From: Mytilus californianus
Taxonomy: Eukaryota; Mollusca; Bivalvia; Mytilida; Mytilidae
Assembly (NCBI RefSeq): GCF_021869535.1
Contig: NW_026262581.1
Location: forward strand, 116,898,771-116,962,770
Length of the DNA stretch: 64,000 nucleotides
Reading direction: 5' to 3'
Under the pieces are notes generated by a model. That model had not been told where the DNA came from. It searched no databases and worked only from the letters and a program-made list of their open reading frames with translations. This document shows positions 24,401-30,944 of the stretch, piece after piece. Each line of letters begins with the position of its first letter. The stretch's first letter is position 1. The position numbers and the translations under genes are program-made.

Positions 24401-25084
24401 ATTCAGTTTTCATGTTTAGATCCTTTTCTTGGATACTATGAGCAATACTGTGGATTCATTTGTTTTCTTGGATACCAGTTTTCATGGATTGAGGAAAATT
24501 GTATTTTCCTTGATATATGATTTCATGAATTTGCCAAAGTTTGCATATTAGCCTGTAGACAATTTGTACTTTGTTGAACTTCACTCATATCCTAAATATT
24601 CACGAAAATTGGTATCCCATGAATAATAAAGAATTCTCAGGAGGTCAAATACATTTTGTGTATGGAAGGATTATTAGGTATACATGTCTAAATGGCAGGG
24701 TTTGTAAGTCCTTGACCTCATTTTCATGAATCATTGATAATGTTAAGTTAAATGTGATACCTGTAGCAAAACCTTTTCTTAAAGACTTTCAACACAAAGT
24801 TAAATTATAATCAGTAAATAGTTGAGAAATTTCAGCCTGTTTAAATAACAATAAAGTTTTGCAATATTATTTTCTCTTCCAGAATCAAATGTAGGAGATG
24901 TGTAAATAATATACAGGTGCGACCTCCACCTGAAGACTCTGACTGTACCTCTGATCTGTCTCAATGGTACCACTGTGCTGACAAGAAAGGACTTGTTGAT
25001 ATTATGTTAAAAGGTGCATGGGACTCAGCTGTGTCATTTACATTTCACCATAGATCTCATGAGGAACAGAGACAAACTGTATAG
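3359..25084 (+). CDS. RAD54L: DNA repair and recombination protein RAD54-like (5'-partial, 16 exons)
   Basis: RAD54 is a nuclear SNF2-family double-strand-DNA translocase. It works with RAD51 in homologous recombination, stimulating strand exchange, remodelling chromatin and removing RAD51 from DNA. Joining exons 3359-3428, 5622-5699, 6624-6671, 6937-7005, 7805-7898, 8737-8861, 12059-12209, 12913-13019, 17323-17395, 18031-18183, 20087-20197, 20936-21059, 21475-21553, 22359-22538, 23816-23979 and 24883-25084 gives 608 residues in one frame, ending in TAG. Visible motifs, numbered within this fragment: I DEMGLGKT (47-54), II DEGH (160-163), [12 protein letters not shown] (188-196), [11 protein letters not shown] (436-445), [15 protein letters not shown] (466-478), and a C-terminal CxxC...HC zinc-site-like region from residue 545. 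Human RAD54L is 747 residues, so roughly 140 N-terminal residues lie left of the window. RAD54B is less likely because the flanking sequence (HVVVDP, LRPHQRE, SSCVVD) follows RAD54L. All junctions are GT-AG except the first (GC-AG). Confidence 0.97.
3518..4540 (+). repeat. ~170-bp diverged tandem repeat (four to five copies)
   Basis: Repeated blocks contain 'TTAGTTTGTGATTAG', 'AAGTCAATGATATTTGGTATGC', 'CATTTCCATGGAGATTAT' and 'CAGTCATGGTCTATTGACTTTG'. The first copy is interrupted by a 172-bp inverted-repeat element. Confidence 0.75.
3593..3764 (+). mobile_element. 172-bp MITE with 17-bp perfect terminal inverted repeats
   Basis: It begins TACACCTTATCGCTATT and ends AATAGCGATAAGGTGTA, an exact 17-bp inverted repeat. 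TTTTGACGTCATA is also inverted further in. It interrupts one unit of the surrounding tandem repeat. The uninterrupted sister unit near 4420 reads GCAGTTGTATTAGCATTGG, giving the empty site. No coding capacity. The TA at both edges resembles Tc1/mariner-type insertion, but the exact duplication is ambiguous. Confidence 0.8.
4541..5621. other. RAD54L intron 1, distal part
   Basis: AT-rich intron with no exon recognised. It contains the MITE at 4824-5033 and ends with the acceptor GATCTTGCAG at 5612-5621. Confidence 0.6.
4824..5033 (+). mobile_element. 210-bp foldback MITE (ACTGTAAATT ends)
   Basis: The left end ACTGTAAATTTGGAAATTATTGC mirrors the right end GCAATAATTTCTGAATTTACAGT. The interior carries further inverted 'GCGAAAAATGCGA' / 'TCGCAAAAATAATAATCGC' stretches. 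It has no ORF. Confidence 0.8.
5622..5699 (+). CDS. RAD54L: RAD54L exon 2
   Basis: 26 codons, GVKFMYDCV...CIMADEM, phase 0 at both ends. It supplies the DEM half of Walker A box DEMGLGKT. Acceptor TTGCAG, donor ATG|GTAAGC. Confidence 0.95.
5720..6210 (+). repeat. Diverged dispersed repeat, three related segments
   Basis: Segments with 'TTTCTCAAGTACTACTG.ACAGAATG', 'AATCAGCAGCTTGACA..GATG.GTTGTAA' and 'GATCTGTCAGACAC' recur at about 150-bp spacing. The same family appears at 19,790-20,050 in another RAD54L intron. Small ORFs in it are incidental. Confidence 0.6.
6328..6562 (+). repeat. 47-bp tandem repeat, five copies
   Basis: The unit AAGAATAGTATAAAGTTAGG followed by AATTAATTTGTTATTGTGGTACTGGTC is repeated five times with one to three differences. 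It ends about 60 bp before the acceptor of the 48-bp exon 3. Confidence 0.92.
6624..6671 (+). CDS. RAD54L: RAD54L exon 3 (48-bp microexon-sized)
   Basis: 16 codons, [16 protein letters not shown], phase 0 at both ends. It carries the GKT of Walker A; the lysine contacts ATP phosphate in this family. Acceptor TTTCAG, donor TTG|GTATGT. Skipping it would keep the frame but delete the ATP-binding loop. Confidence 0.95.
6937..7005 (+). CDS. RAD54L: RAD54L exon 4
   Basis: 23 codons, [23 protein letters not shown], including motif Ia (APSSLVKNW when joined to exon 5). Acceptor TTACAG, donor AAG|GTAAAA. Confidence 0.95.
7006..7804. other. RAD54L intron 4
   Basis: AT-rich. A ~70-bp duplication around 7195-7330 repeats 'GACACT.(A)TATTTTTGTTGGTTTT' and 'GTAGGTG.ATAGGTAGAAGCTAAGAC'. 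Nothing else recognised. Confidence 0.5.
7805..7898 (+). CDS. RAD54L: RAD54L exon 5
   Basis: Encodes [19 protein letters not shown] followed by [12 protein letters not shown], and ends with one base of a split Asn codon (A|AT). Acceptor TTTCAG, donor CTAA|GTAAGA. Confidence 0.95.
8036..8317 (+). mobile_element. ~280-bp MITE with TTAAGGTGGTACC ends
   Basis: The left end TTAAGGTGGTACCCAACACC faces the right end GTGTTAGGTACCACCTTAA. The interior is AT-rich with no ORF. It lies in RAD54L intron 5. TTAA at both ends may be the target sequence. Confidence 0.75.
8425..8530 (+). repeat. Mussel dispersed repeat family M, 5' fragment
   Basis: 'GTGGTATGATTGCCAATGAGACAACTCTCC', 'GACCAAATGACGTAGAAGTTAGCAACTATAGGTCACC' and a following 'CAATGGG' match the longer copy at 27.7 kb. 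It is truncated after about 100 bp. Located in RAD54L intron 5. Confidence 0.8.
8737..8861 (+). CDS. RAD54L: RAD54L exon 6 (founder of the intronic array)
   Basis: Encodes (N)[19 protein letters not shown] followed by [22 protein letters not shown], where DE is the first half of motif II DEGH. Acceptor TTAACAG, donor GAG|GTAAGG. The last ~80 bases and the donor are the template for the tandem array that follows at once. Only this copy has the upstream QFMQQQ segment and a proper acceptor, so it is the functional exon. Confidence 0.95.
8862..11057 (+). repeat. 95-bp tandem array of exon 6 3' end plus its 5' splice site (~23 extra copies)
   Basis: Each unit is GTAAGGATCCTATAG, about 80 bases of exon-6-like sequence and a GATGAG or GATTAG end followed by the next GTAAGG. 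Donor-like sites fall at 8957, 9052, 9147 (mutated to AT), 9242, 9337, 9432, 9527, 9622, 9717, 9812, 9907, 10002, 10097, 10189, 10284, 10379, 10474, 10569, 10664, 10759, 10854, 10949 and 11044, a period of 95 with one 92-bp unit. Units to 9812 closely match the exon (type A). Those from about 9850 to 10700 are a diverged type B (GAATATATAATACTAGAC, GATTAG). Type A returns at 10,759-10,949. No unit has a polypyrimidine acceptor. Reading past exon 6 gives GTA AGG ATC CTA TAG, an immediate stop. Confidence 0.97.
11063..11215 (+). mobile_element. Decayed 'TACTGTGGA' MITE fragment
   Basis: 'TACTGTGGACTCGTTAGTATTTGTGG', 'TATCAATTTTAGTGGATTTCATAGG' and 'AACCACGAATTTAAATGTTC' match the left half of the MITE family complete at 18,750-18,958. 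The right terminus is not recognisable. Confidence 0.55.
11216..12058. other. RAD54L intron 6, distal part
   Basis: Contains a dispersed block at about 11,280-11,400 ('GTTATGAAACTTATACACAGTG', 'CAAGTTATGCCCTTTATAA') related to 1,410-1,660. The remainder is AT-rich. It ends at the acceptor TTTTCTTCAG. Confidence 0.5.
12059..12209 (+). CDS. RAD54L: RAD54L exon 7
   Basis: Encodes [15 protein letters not shown]...[20 protein letters not shown] followed by VHFVNGGIL, ending in one base of a split Gly codon. It completes motif II (DE|GH) and holds motif [12 protein letters not shown]. Acceptor TTCTTCAG, donor TTAG|GTAAAT. Confidence 0.96.
12580..12780 (+). mobile_element. 'ACTGTGGATTC' MITE, left end damaged
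   Basis: 'AAATTCATTATTATTCGTGG' at the left and 'AATGAATCCACAGTATTT' at the right match the family complete at 18,750. The terminal ACTGTG is missing on the left. It lies in RAD54L intron 7. Confidence 0.65.
12913..13019 (+). CDS. RAD54L: RAD54L exon 8
   Basis: Begins with two bases of the split Gly, then [20 protein letters not shown] followed by [15 protein letters not shown]. The acceptor is ACTTAG and the donor GAG|GTAATA. This is the linker after motif III, matching the human GRDAAASEADR region. Confidence 0.95.
13165..14265 (+). repeat. Dispersed molluscan repeat, internally duplicated (~510-bp unit)
   Basis: It starts TTTTTAGCTCACCACCACTT with a CGTC-rich block and ends near GAGCAATTCAGGCTCTTGAGAGCC. 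The stretch from 'CTGAAACTACTAGGCCAAATACC' (13,226) recurs from about 13,731 with few changes, so two near-identical units lie in tandem. There is no ORF of note. Located in RAD54L intron 8. Confidence 0.75.
14266..14672 (+). repeat. Second dispersed repeat ('TTTTTATACGACCGCAAAAA')
   Basis: A block with 'GACGTCGTCGTCGTTGTCCG', 'TTCGCACTCTAACTTTAG' and two diverged 'ATGGATCTCT.TGAAATT...CCATACCACA' segments. It resembles low-copy dispersed sequence common in bivalves, without protein-coding content. Confidence 0.5.
14673..14857. repeat. Double hairpin built on 'CAGTGTAAGGGAG'
   Basis: TTTAAAGCAGTGTAAGGGAG faces CTCCCTTACACTGCTTTTAA at 14,678-14,745. A second, slightly diverged copy of the same palindrome follows at about 14,784-14,852. 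The two palindromes in tandem look like a duplicated MITE. Confidence 0.8.
15060..15122 (+). repeat. G-rich tract
   Basis: Runs of G (GGGG, GGGGAAAAAGGGG and an uninterrupted run of about 16 G) lie on the + strand of RAD54L intron 8, so they are in the transcribed RNA. They can form a G-quadruplex in principle. The run length may also reflect assembly error. Confidence 0.7.
15290..16010 (+). repeat. ~120-140-bp tandem repeat, six diverged copies
   Basis: Each copy has 'TATGCTGAATCTAACCATGT', 'TTTAGATTTTTAATTTTGGG', 'AAATTAAACTTTGTTTGATT' and 'ATTGAATATATGGGGTTCTTTG'. Marker blocks fall near 15,308, 15,441, 15,563, 15,703, 15,838 and 15,965. The small ORFs on both strands here are repeats translated, not genes. 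Confidence 0.85.
16011..17322. other. RAD54L intron 8, distal part
   Basis: About 1.3 kb of intron with slightly higher GC than its surroundings. No exon, repeat family or ORF was recognised. It ends at the acceptor TTCATTTTTTAG. Confidence 0.5.
17323..17395 (+). CDS. RAD54L: RAD54L exon 9
   Basis: Encodes [20 protein letters not shown] followed by LPVK and one base of a split Ile codon. It corresponds to human [22 protein letters not shown], between the two RecA-like lobes. Acceptor TTTTTTAG, donor AAAA|GTAAGT. Confidence 0.95.
17555..17770 (+). repeat. Mussel dispersed repeat family M, partial
   Basis: 'AGATGTGGTATGATTGCCAATGAGACAACTATCCAC' and downstream 'CAATGAGCAAAACTCAAATGGTATAG' and 'TAAAAGGCTTGAC' match the 27.7-kb copy in the same order. 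It lies in RAD54L intron 9. Confidence 0.85.
18031..18183 (+). CDS. RAD54L: RAD54L exon 10
   Basis: Encodes (I)[20 protein letters not shown]...[14 protein letters not shown] plus one base of a split His codon (C|AC). The middle ([14 protein letters not shown]) differs from human, as expected in this variable loop. Acceptor TATTACAG, donor AATC|GTAAGT. Confidence 0.95.
18184..20086. other. RAD54L intron 10
   Basis: 1.9 kb of intron holding the complete MITE at 18,750-18,958 and, at 19,790-20,050, a dispersed block related to 5,720-6,210. No extra exon recognised. The acceptor is TTTTTTTCAG. Confidence 0.55.
18750..18958 (+). mobile_element. 209-bp MITE with ATACTGTGGATTC ends
   Basis: The left end ATACTGTGGATTC and right end GAATTCACAGTAT are inverted. 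Subterminal 'TTTTCGTGGCTACCAATTTTCATGG' and 'CATGAAATCCTTGTAACTTGGTATCC' also pair. Related copies lie at 11,063, 12,580 and 24,443, all in RAD54L introns. No ORF. Confidence 0.85.
20087..20197 (+). CDS. RAD54L: RAD54L exon 11
   Basis: Encodes (H)[20 protein letters not shown] followed by [16 protein letters not shown] and one base of a split Gly. It matches human [24 protein letters not shown]. Acceptor TTTCAG, donor TCTG|GTAAGT. A pentanucleotide microsatellite begins about 28 bp after the donor. Confidence 0.95.
20226..20338 (+). repeat. (ATAAC)n microsatellite, ~22 units
   Basis: An uninterrupted run of the pentamer ATAAC/ACATA, preceded by related ATGAC repeats from 20,209. It sits at the start of RAD54L intron 11. 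Translated on the minus strand it gives an artefactual LCYVM repeat. Confidence 0.97.
20530..20830 (+). repeat. Dispersed molluscan repeat ('ATGCCCCATCTAGGG')
   Basis: It begins TTTTTATGCCCCATCTAGGG with GTCCGTCCGTTCGTCTGTCC, continues with GTTGAAGTCCAATCAACTTG and ends GCGAGTGGGGCATCCGTGTA. I recognise this block as common in bivalve genomes. The ATGCCCC start and GGGGCAT end are inverted. No coding function seen. Confidence 0.75.
20936..21059 (+). CDS. RAD54L: RAD54L exon 12
   Basis: Encodes (G)[20 protein letters not shown] followed by [20 protein letters not shown] and two bases of a split Gly codon. It contains the lobe-2 motif [11 protein letters not shown]. Acceptor TTTTTTCAG, donor AGGG|TAAG with the cut after 21,059 (GG|GTAAGT). 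Confidence 0.95.
21475..21553 (+). CDS. RAD54L: RAD54L exon 13
   Basis: One base completes Gly, then [20 protein letters not shown] followed by KFNNPT. It holds motif IV-like [11 protein letters not shown]. Acceptor TTTCATAG, donor ACA|GTAAGT. Confidence 0.95.
21554..22358. other. RAD54L intron 13
   Basis: AT-rich. A short 'CAACCATAATTTGTA.TTT' unit is repeated three times at about 21,673-21,735. No exon or mobile element recognised. Confidence 0.5.
22359..22538 (+). CDS. RAD54L: RAD54L exon 14
   Basis: 60 codons, phase 0 at both ends, carrying motif V ([20 protein letters not shown]), the DPDWNPAND loop and motif VI ([13 protein letters not shown]), including the arginine finger region. 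Human has ARVWRDGQKK, so Val is replaced by Cys here. Acceptor TTTTACAG, donor GCT|GTTAGT is weaker than the others, but exon 15 requires it for frame. Confidence 0.96.
22539..23815. other. RAD54L intron 14 with ~181-bp tandem repeat
   Basis: From 22,840 a block starts 'TATGCCCCCGCAACTAAC' and ends near 23,575 'CAACTGCGGGGACATCA', giving imperfect inverted ends. Inside, 'AACTCCTCCAACAGTTTGAA' to 'GAACTTTGTCATTTTTTGGA' is repeated three times at ~181-bp spacing, with a fourth partial unit. Minus-strand ORFs in it are incidental. Confidence 0.7.
23816..23979 (+). CDS. RAD54L: RAD54L exon 15
   Basis: Encodes [20 protein letters not shown]...[20 protein letters not shown] followed by [14 protein letters not shown] and two bases of a split Lys. 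It matches the conserved [11 protein letters not shown] and SSCVVD blocks after motif VI. Acceptor AATTACAG, donor GACAA|GTAGGT. Confidence 0.95.
24443..24645 (+). mobile_element. 'ACTGTGGATTC' MITE, right end degraded
   Basis: The left end AATACTGTGGATTCATTTG is intact. The right end reads GGTATCCCATGAATAATAAAGAATTCTCAG. It belongs to the family of 18,750 and lies in RAD54L intron 15. Confidence 0.7.
24883..25084 (+). CDS. RAD54L: RAD54L exon 16 (terminal exon)
   Basis: Encodes (K)[20 protein letters not shown]...[20 protein letters not shown] and ends [12 protein letters not shown] then TAG. The CRRC, later C and HC fit the C-terminal zinc-binding region described for vertebrate Rad54. Human ends FHQRSHEEQRGLR, so the length and tail agree. 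Acceptor CTCTTCCAG. Confidence 0.96.
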
Positions 25085-25901
25085 CATCCAATTATTTGTC
25101 TTATTAGAAAGGGAATGTGAATATGATATGGAAAGGAGTGTTAGAAAATGTATTGTCAGCAGGAAATTCAAGAAAACGTGTCCAAACTGCCTGACAGCCT
25201 CGTGTGAGTGTTATTATCAGCTCAATGTGAAAGGACTATGGTATAGAAGAAGTACGGAAATTAATTATTAGATAGAATTTATGTGATAAAGTGCTATGAA
25301 TTGTTTTAGAGTGATAAAGTCATATATGTTTTTATAAAAGGTGGAAATAATAAGCACTGCTGTTTATTGATACTTTTGGTAACATTATATAACAATAGAT
25401 ATTTGTTGATGGAGACTCTACATAAATTACTTGTGCCATTATATGTTTGTATATTTCTATAAAATGATATCCACTTTAGGTGTTGAAAAAGTTTTTGATA
25501 AAAAAAATCATTATTTTATGCGTCCACTTGACAGAGACAAATGAATCTCTTCATCTATTCCTCACACTTTTGATTTGACCAGAATTTTAAGTGTTTTTTG
25601 GAGGATAATTTATGGACAATCAAATACAGGTTTAGGTTATTTTTTTGTTTGATTTGACATTAACTGTATAAGTTTTATGTATCTGAAAACATTATTTTTG
25701 GTTCCTAGAAATGCTTCTCGTTGAATATTTACAGACATATTGTACGAAGTATTCTGGTTAACTTAGTTTCAGATTAGCCCAGTGGTTTTTAATGAAAAGA
25801 ACTTTTAACATATTGTCCTATAAAAACAATGCTTGCAGTTTTGGCTAAATTAAGTAGTGGCCAGCGTCATTGGAAAGGGATATAACTTTCAAAGCAATAA
25901 A
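25085..25901 (+). other. RAD54L 3' UTR (inferred extent)
   Basis: AT-rich, without a continuing exon. A canonical AATAAA lies at 25,896-25,901 ('AGCAATAAAGG'), the best candidate poly(A) signal. The true end is not determined from sequence. Confidence 0.4.
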
Positions 25902-27717
25902 GGAAAGGTCTAATGTCCTATTGTTACCAGTTTTGTTTATGATTACATCTTAGTAATAGAACATTATTACAGGACTAAAATTAGAAAAATAGAATATTGT
26001 GCAAAATTACTCTTCAAATGAAACAAAACAAATATTAGTATTTTATCAAAGTTGTTGCCACATTTGTACCACATTTGGTATTGGTTGGTGACACTGTTTA
26101 ATGAGGGGCTTAAAGGAGGGGGTATCTGCACGGAAGAACGCGAAATAAAATTGCCATTTCACGATGAACAAACAATTAAAAATTTCTTGCACGTTGATCT
26201 TTTTACCAATTTCACGAAACACGGTGAATAACAAACCTTTTTCACGGCTGCACGTGAAATAAAAATGGCAAAACACGTTGCACGAAAATAACCCTTTACC
26301 ACCCTCTTTAATACATCTTTTAAAAGTAGCAATTTTAGAGGTTTTTTTTTAAATATGCAAAATCACACTTAATTTTTTATGTATGTATTTTGATATGCAC
26401 TTTTAAAGAGAATTCATATTAAAATATTACAAAAATGAGAATACCAAAACTTTAATAAACTGCTCAATCGAGGTAGGTACATTTTTGGGGCATGTGATAA
26501 ACGTACTTAAATTCACTTTAGATTTGAAATTAAACAATACCGTGGACACGAAATTGTTTTGGTTTTCTTAGTACATATTTATAAAAGCTATTCACAAATA
26601 AAATGAAGTTTTCCCAATAAATCAATATTATTTTAAGAAACCAAAATTTTTGTCCTAATTTTTCTCAAAGACAAGTCATCTTGACGGACAACGTATGATC
26701 TCTAAATTTTTTTTAAAAGTTTACAGAGACCAATTGACTACACTGTCCTACTGGCCAGTTGAATGAAAAATGAGGTGTACAATCCTAGATTCTGTCGTAG
26801 GTGTTGTCAACATTTAGGTTTAGTCTGTGGTGGAAGTTTTTTTAGACATCAATTAATTTGTCAAACCTTCATGGAATATTATGAAATTTTGACAGAAGTT
26901 TGTTTATGACCAAAAGACAGTATCCAGACCAAATTTTGAAAATATTTATTTTCATTTGTTTGTATTTTACTGATAAATGGACTTTAGTTTTTACAGTTAA
27001 CAAGTAAAAATAGTCTGGGTTTAAAGTTCCTTACACATCAACTACTTTGTCAAACCTTCATAGAATTTATGAAACTGTGGCAGAAGCTTTTTTCTGTTTA
27101 AGAGATAATTTCTGAAGCAAATGTTTGAAAATATTTTTTTTTCATTTTCCGTATTTTTTCTGATAGATGGTTTTAATTTTCTACAGTTAACATTTACAGA
27201 CAGGCTGGGATAAAAAAATTGAGTTGATAAAGTTATTAAACTTCATGGATTGTTATGAAACTTGGACAAAAGCTAATCTCCAAGACAAAGTATTAGCAAC
27301 TTTTTAAGTCAAGATTACACTTTAACACTGACAGCAGCAATCGCAGGCAAGACACAGGGTTCTGCAGAACCATTTATGAGTTTTTTTTTAGTATTGTATT
27401 ATATTATCTACTTTTTAGGTAGGCATTCTAAAACATTAAAACATGTCATCTATCCATTGAGACATACTCACTTCATTTTTTTTGGGGGGGGGGGGGGGGA
27501 GAAGAGGGAAATGCTCCTTTTTTTTTTTACATATGCCATTCATATATACTTTAGAAAGAATACCGGTAGATAGAATGTTAGATGCTTCTATTGTTAGTTA
27601 TTTTGTCTAATAATGAGAAAGTATTATGATGTATGGATAATATATATGTATGAAGCTCAAACATAAATGCATTGTTATGTATTCTGAAAAAAACAGTGAA
27701 AACACAAATCTATATAA
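25902..27717. other. Intergenic sequence
   Basis: No gene recognised. At 26,120-26,310 lies a block of 'CACG' words ('TTGCACGTTGATC', 'TTCACGAAACACGGTGAATA', 'CACGTTGCACGAAAATAACCC') that I take for another bivalve dispersed repeat. At 26,780-27,260 are three weakly related ~210-bp segments ('GTTATGAAACTTGGACAAAAGC'). A run of about 17 G lies at 27,482-27,499 next to T-tracts. Confidence 0.5.
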
Positions 27718-28420
27718 AAATAAGAAGATGTGGTATGATGATTGCCAATGAGACAACTCTCCATAAGAGACCAAATGACACAGAAATTAACAACTATAGT
27801 CCTGCAACAATGAGTAAAACCCATACTGCATAGTCATCTATAAAAGGCCCCCGAAATGAAAAATGTAAAAAAAAATCAAATGAGAAAACTAACAGCCTGA
27901 TTTATGTACAAAATAATGACCAAAAAACAATTATGATATACAGCAACAAATGACAACCGCTGAATTATAGGCTCCTGACTTGGGACAGGCACATACAGAA
28001 TGTAGCAGGGTTAAACTAGTTTGAAGGCACCAACCCTCCTCCTAACCTGGGACATTGGTGTAACCGTACAACATAATAACATAAGAACAAACTATAAAAA
28101 TCAGTTGAAAGGGGCTTAACTCATCAGAAGGATACAAAGCAGAAATACATCGAAACAAAAATACAGAGTGGACGTGGCAGGGTTCTTATACATCCCCACA
28201 ACAAAAAGACACTAAGTACAGATCTGAGAGTACTCGCAGTTACTGACAGCTAGTTCAAAGGCAATAACAACTAATAAAAGAATCCTGCGTCTAAGAGTAA
28301 AATATCAATCAGTACATCCATGGAGTGTAAAGAACAGTCAGAGAAAAACATGACCTTGTGCAATGCCAAGATACAGGTATCAACAGATTGTAGAGCCATG
28401 AATGTGCACAAGTATATAAA
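27718..28420 (+). repeat. Mussel dispersed repeat family M, longest copy
   Basis: It begins AAGAAGATGTGGTATGATGATTGCCAATGAGACAACTC. It continues through 'CAATGAGTAAAACCCATACTGCATAG', 'CTATAAAAGGCCCC', 'GGCTCCTGACTTGGGACAGGCACATAC', 'CCTAACCTGGGACA' and 'GGGGCTTAACTCATCAG'. I recognise this order of blocks as a very abundant Mytilus repeat. It has no intact ORF, and its transposition mechanism is not evident from this copy. Confidence 0.85.
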
Positions 28421-30944
28421 AATAATATTTAGTTTAAGTTTAATTTACTGATAACAAAATCAATATTTATACCAATAAAATCAATATTCAAAGATCTAAT
28501 TATAGATTTGAATTGGTAACCTTTTAGAATAAGTTTATTTAAAGGATAGATAAGTTTACTGGTATCGTATATAAATTTTCGGCCTCAGTAAACAACATCT
28601 CCTTAAAAATTAGGATGTGCTATCCCTTTTGAAATATGTTTTCTACAAGAACAAACAAACTTCCAAACCAAATCTTTATATCTATGGAAGAATTTAGTAA
28701 AGGTTTTAAGTAATTTGTGGTGACGAAATTTTCAGCCTTCAGAGGTTACATTAAGTTCTAAGGATTTATGCTTTCCTCCTACAGCCCAAACAAACCATCA
28801 GAGGTTTAACATTCACTTGTATGAATCGGTGAGTAGCTCATGTATTTTCCATTCTATTGGGCAATGCATAGATGAAAAGAGAAACAAGAAGGTGAATTGC
28901 GAAATTTTTACGTATTCAGAGTAAAAAAATTTCTCATATGAAAAAATAATATATACATTGTACATATACATTTGTACAACAAGATAAGAATGAATGAAAA
29001 ACATGAAACGAAAATACAATAATACAGAATATAATAGCTTGGCCTATGAAGGGGTCAACTAAGCCACAAGGAAAGATGTTATGAAATAAGCTTTATTCTG
29101 TTCCTCAGTAACTAGATATGATAGGTTGACATTATTTGGTGTGTGGATTGGCTTTGATAGCACATGCCAGTGTGACTTTCAGTAATTTATTGATACAGTA
29201 TTTTATTGTGTATTTGTTGTTTTATTTGTTTTTGTGTTTTTGTTTTCCATTATACCATTATTTTTGGGATATAGATTGCATAAAATGCATTCAAACCCTG
29301 ATGTCCCTGGCTTGATAGTAATATCTTCCAAGCCTCATCTCTACCTTTGAGAGTTCAAACAACATAGTGCAGTGAGATGAACATTCTTTAGATCATTATA
29401 AATCCCCATGTCAAGCAATTGATTAACAATATCAGCACATATATTCAAGTTACAACTTAATGTGAATTTGCATAATCACACTTTTCACGAAAACTATTTT
29501 TATTAAAAATTACAGAAGTTGTGCATGGCATATGAATATAACTCAAATTCAAAACATTTCCTAAATGGTTTTCATTGCCATTCAATTTTTATTTTAATGT
29601 TCACATTGCAAATGAAAGCAATCTTTACCTATCACTGCTCACAAGCGCTTTGATTATTGTATGTTCATTTATGTACCTTTTATTACTCCACTGATAAAAA
29701 TTAAACGCAAAGGGAAAGAGATCTCATCTGAAAAACTAGTTTACTCAACCATGTTCATGTGATTAAAAAACGACAGTTACTCTTAAAGGGGTTGTCGTTT
29801 GTTATATCTTTATTTGTATTTGTCATGTATATACGTTGTACATTATATATTGGTGATTGTACTTTTGAGTACATTTTTTTACAGCTACTCCATTAACAAT
29901 ACAGGATGAAACGATCTGGTGCAATTCCAAGAAAAAATTTATTCATAATTTCAATGCAAAAAAAAACAAAACATAATGATCTTGTTTAAAACAACAAATT
30001 ATTAAATAGATTTTCATACCCAAAAATATCAGATGTAGTGATTGAACAACAGCAGTATAGTTATGACCTTCATTGATAACTCCATTAAGGCTAAAAGAAA
30101 GATTTATGTCAAGTCGGAATTTAAGTTTATGTGACACAAAGGGTTCTGTAAGATGAGTTACAGTTTTCTCTCATAAAACAAATTCTGAATATTGGATCCA
30201 CTTCAGTAAAGGCAAGTGTGTATTTATCACTTGTATTGCATTATAAATCTTTAACAAAAAAACAGCCTTTATCTTTATTACATGTTAAACGTTCATGTTT
30301 ATATAAAAGAAGAAAAACCACAACATGTTTTAGAGAACGGGATTCGCTACTGATAAAGGAGAGTCGGCCGGATTCATGCTGTAGTGTATATTTAAATAGT
30401 TGAAAGGAAACAATTATTTCATTTATACTTTGATAACATTTAGATCAGTCATTACTATTGGATTTGTTGCTTGTTACTGTTTCAAGTGAATTTTGAAAAT
30501 TAGCTTTGGGTCATCACATATGCAAGCTAACTTTGGAACTCCGACTACATTTCTTTCCGTAATATTTACATATCGGTGCACGAATAAATTAGAGGCTTAT
30601 ATACGATGCTCAATTTGTTAGAAACAAAAAAAGTATGACAGACTTTAATGAAAGTTACAGCTGATTAACAAGAGAGCACAATCGGCGCCAAATTTTTTTC
30701 GGCAAATTAGATACACACTTCTTTTCCGCATTTTATATAGAGTCCGACAAACGGTCGAGTTATTGTACTTTCTTTTTCATTTTTACTGTAATTTCGAAGA
30801 ATTTATACATCTTGTACAAAATGCCAAAGGTGTGTAAATTATTGTCGATGTCCTGCATTAATGAACAGTTTCGGACTATTTAAGTAAACTTCATGTGTAT
30901 AGCGATGTTGATATTGGCTATTTTATATTTCTATAATAAGCCCA
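28421..30944. other. Intergenic sequence, no gene seen
   Basis: AT-rich without recognised coding exons, tandem arrays or inverted-repeat elements. ORFs of 60-70 codons on either strand lack coding character. Confidence 0.5.

Noticed and set aside
26046-26276. Minus-strand 76-codon ORF (FTCSREKGLLFTVFREIGKK)
   Set aside because: The CACG-word block looks like a bivalve dispersed repeat. The peptide has no recognisable domain.
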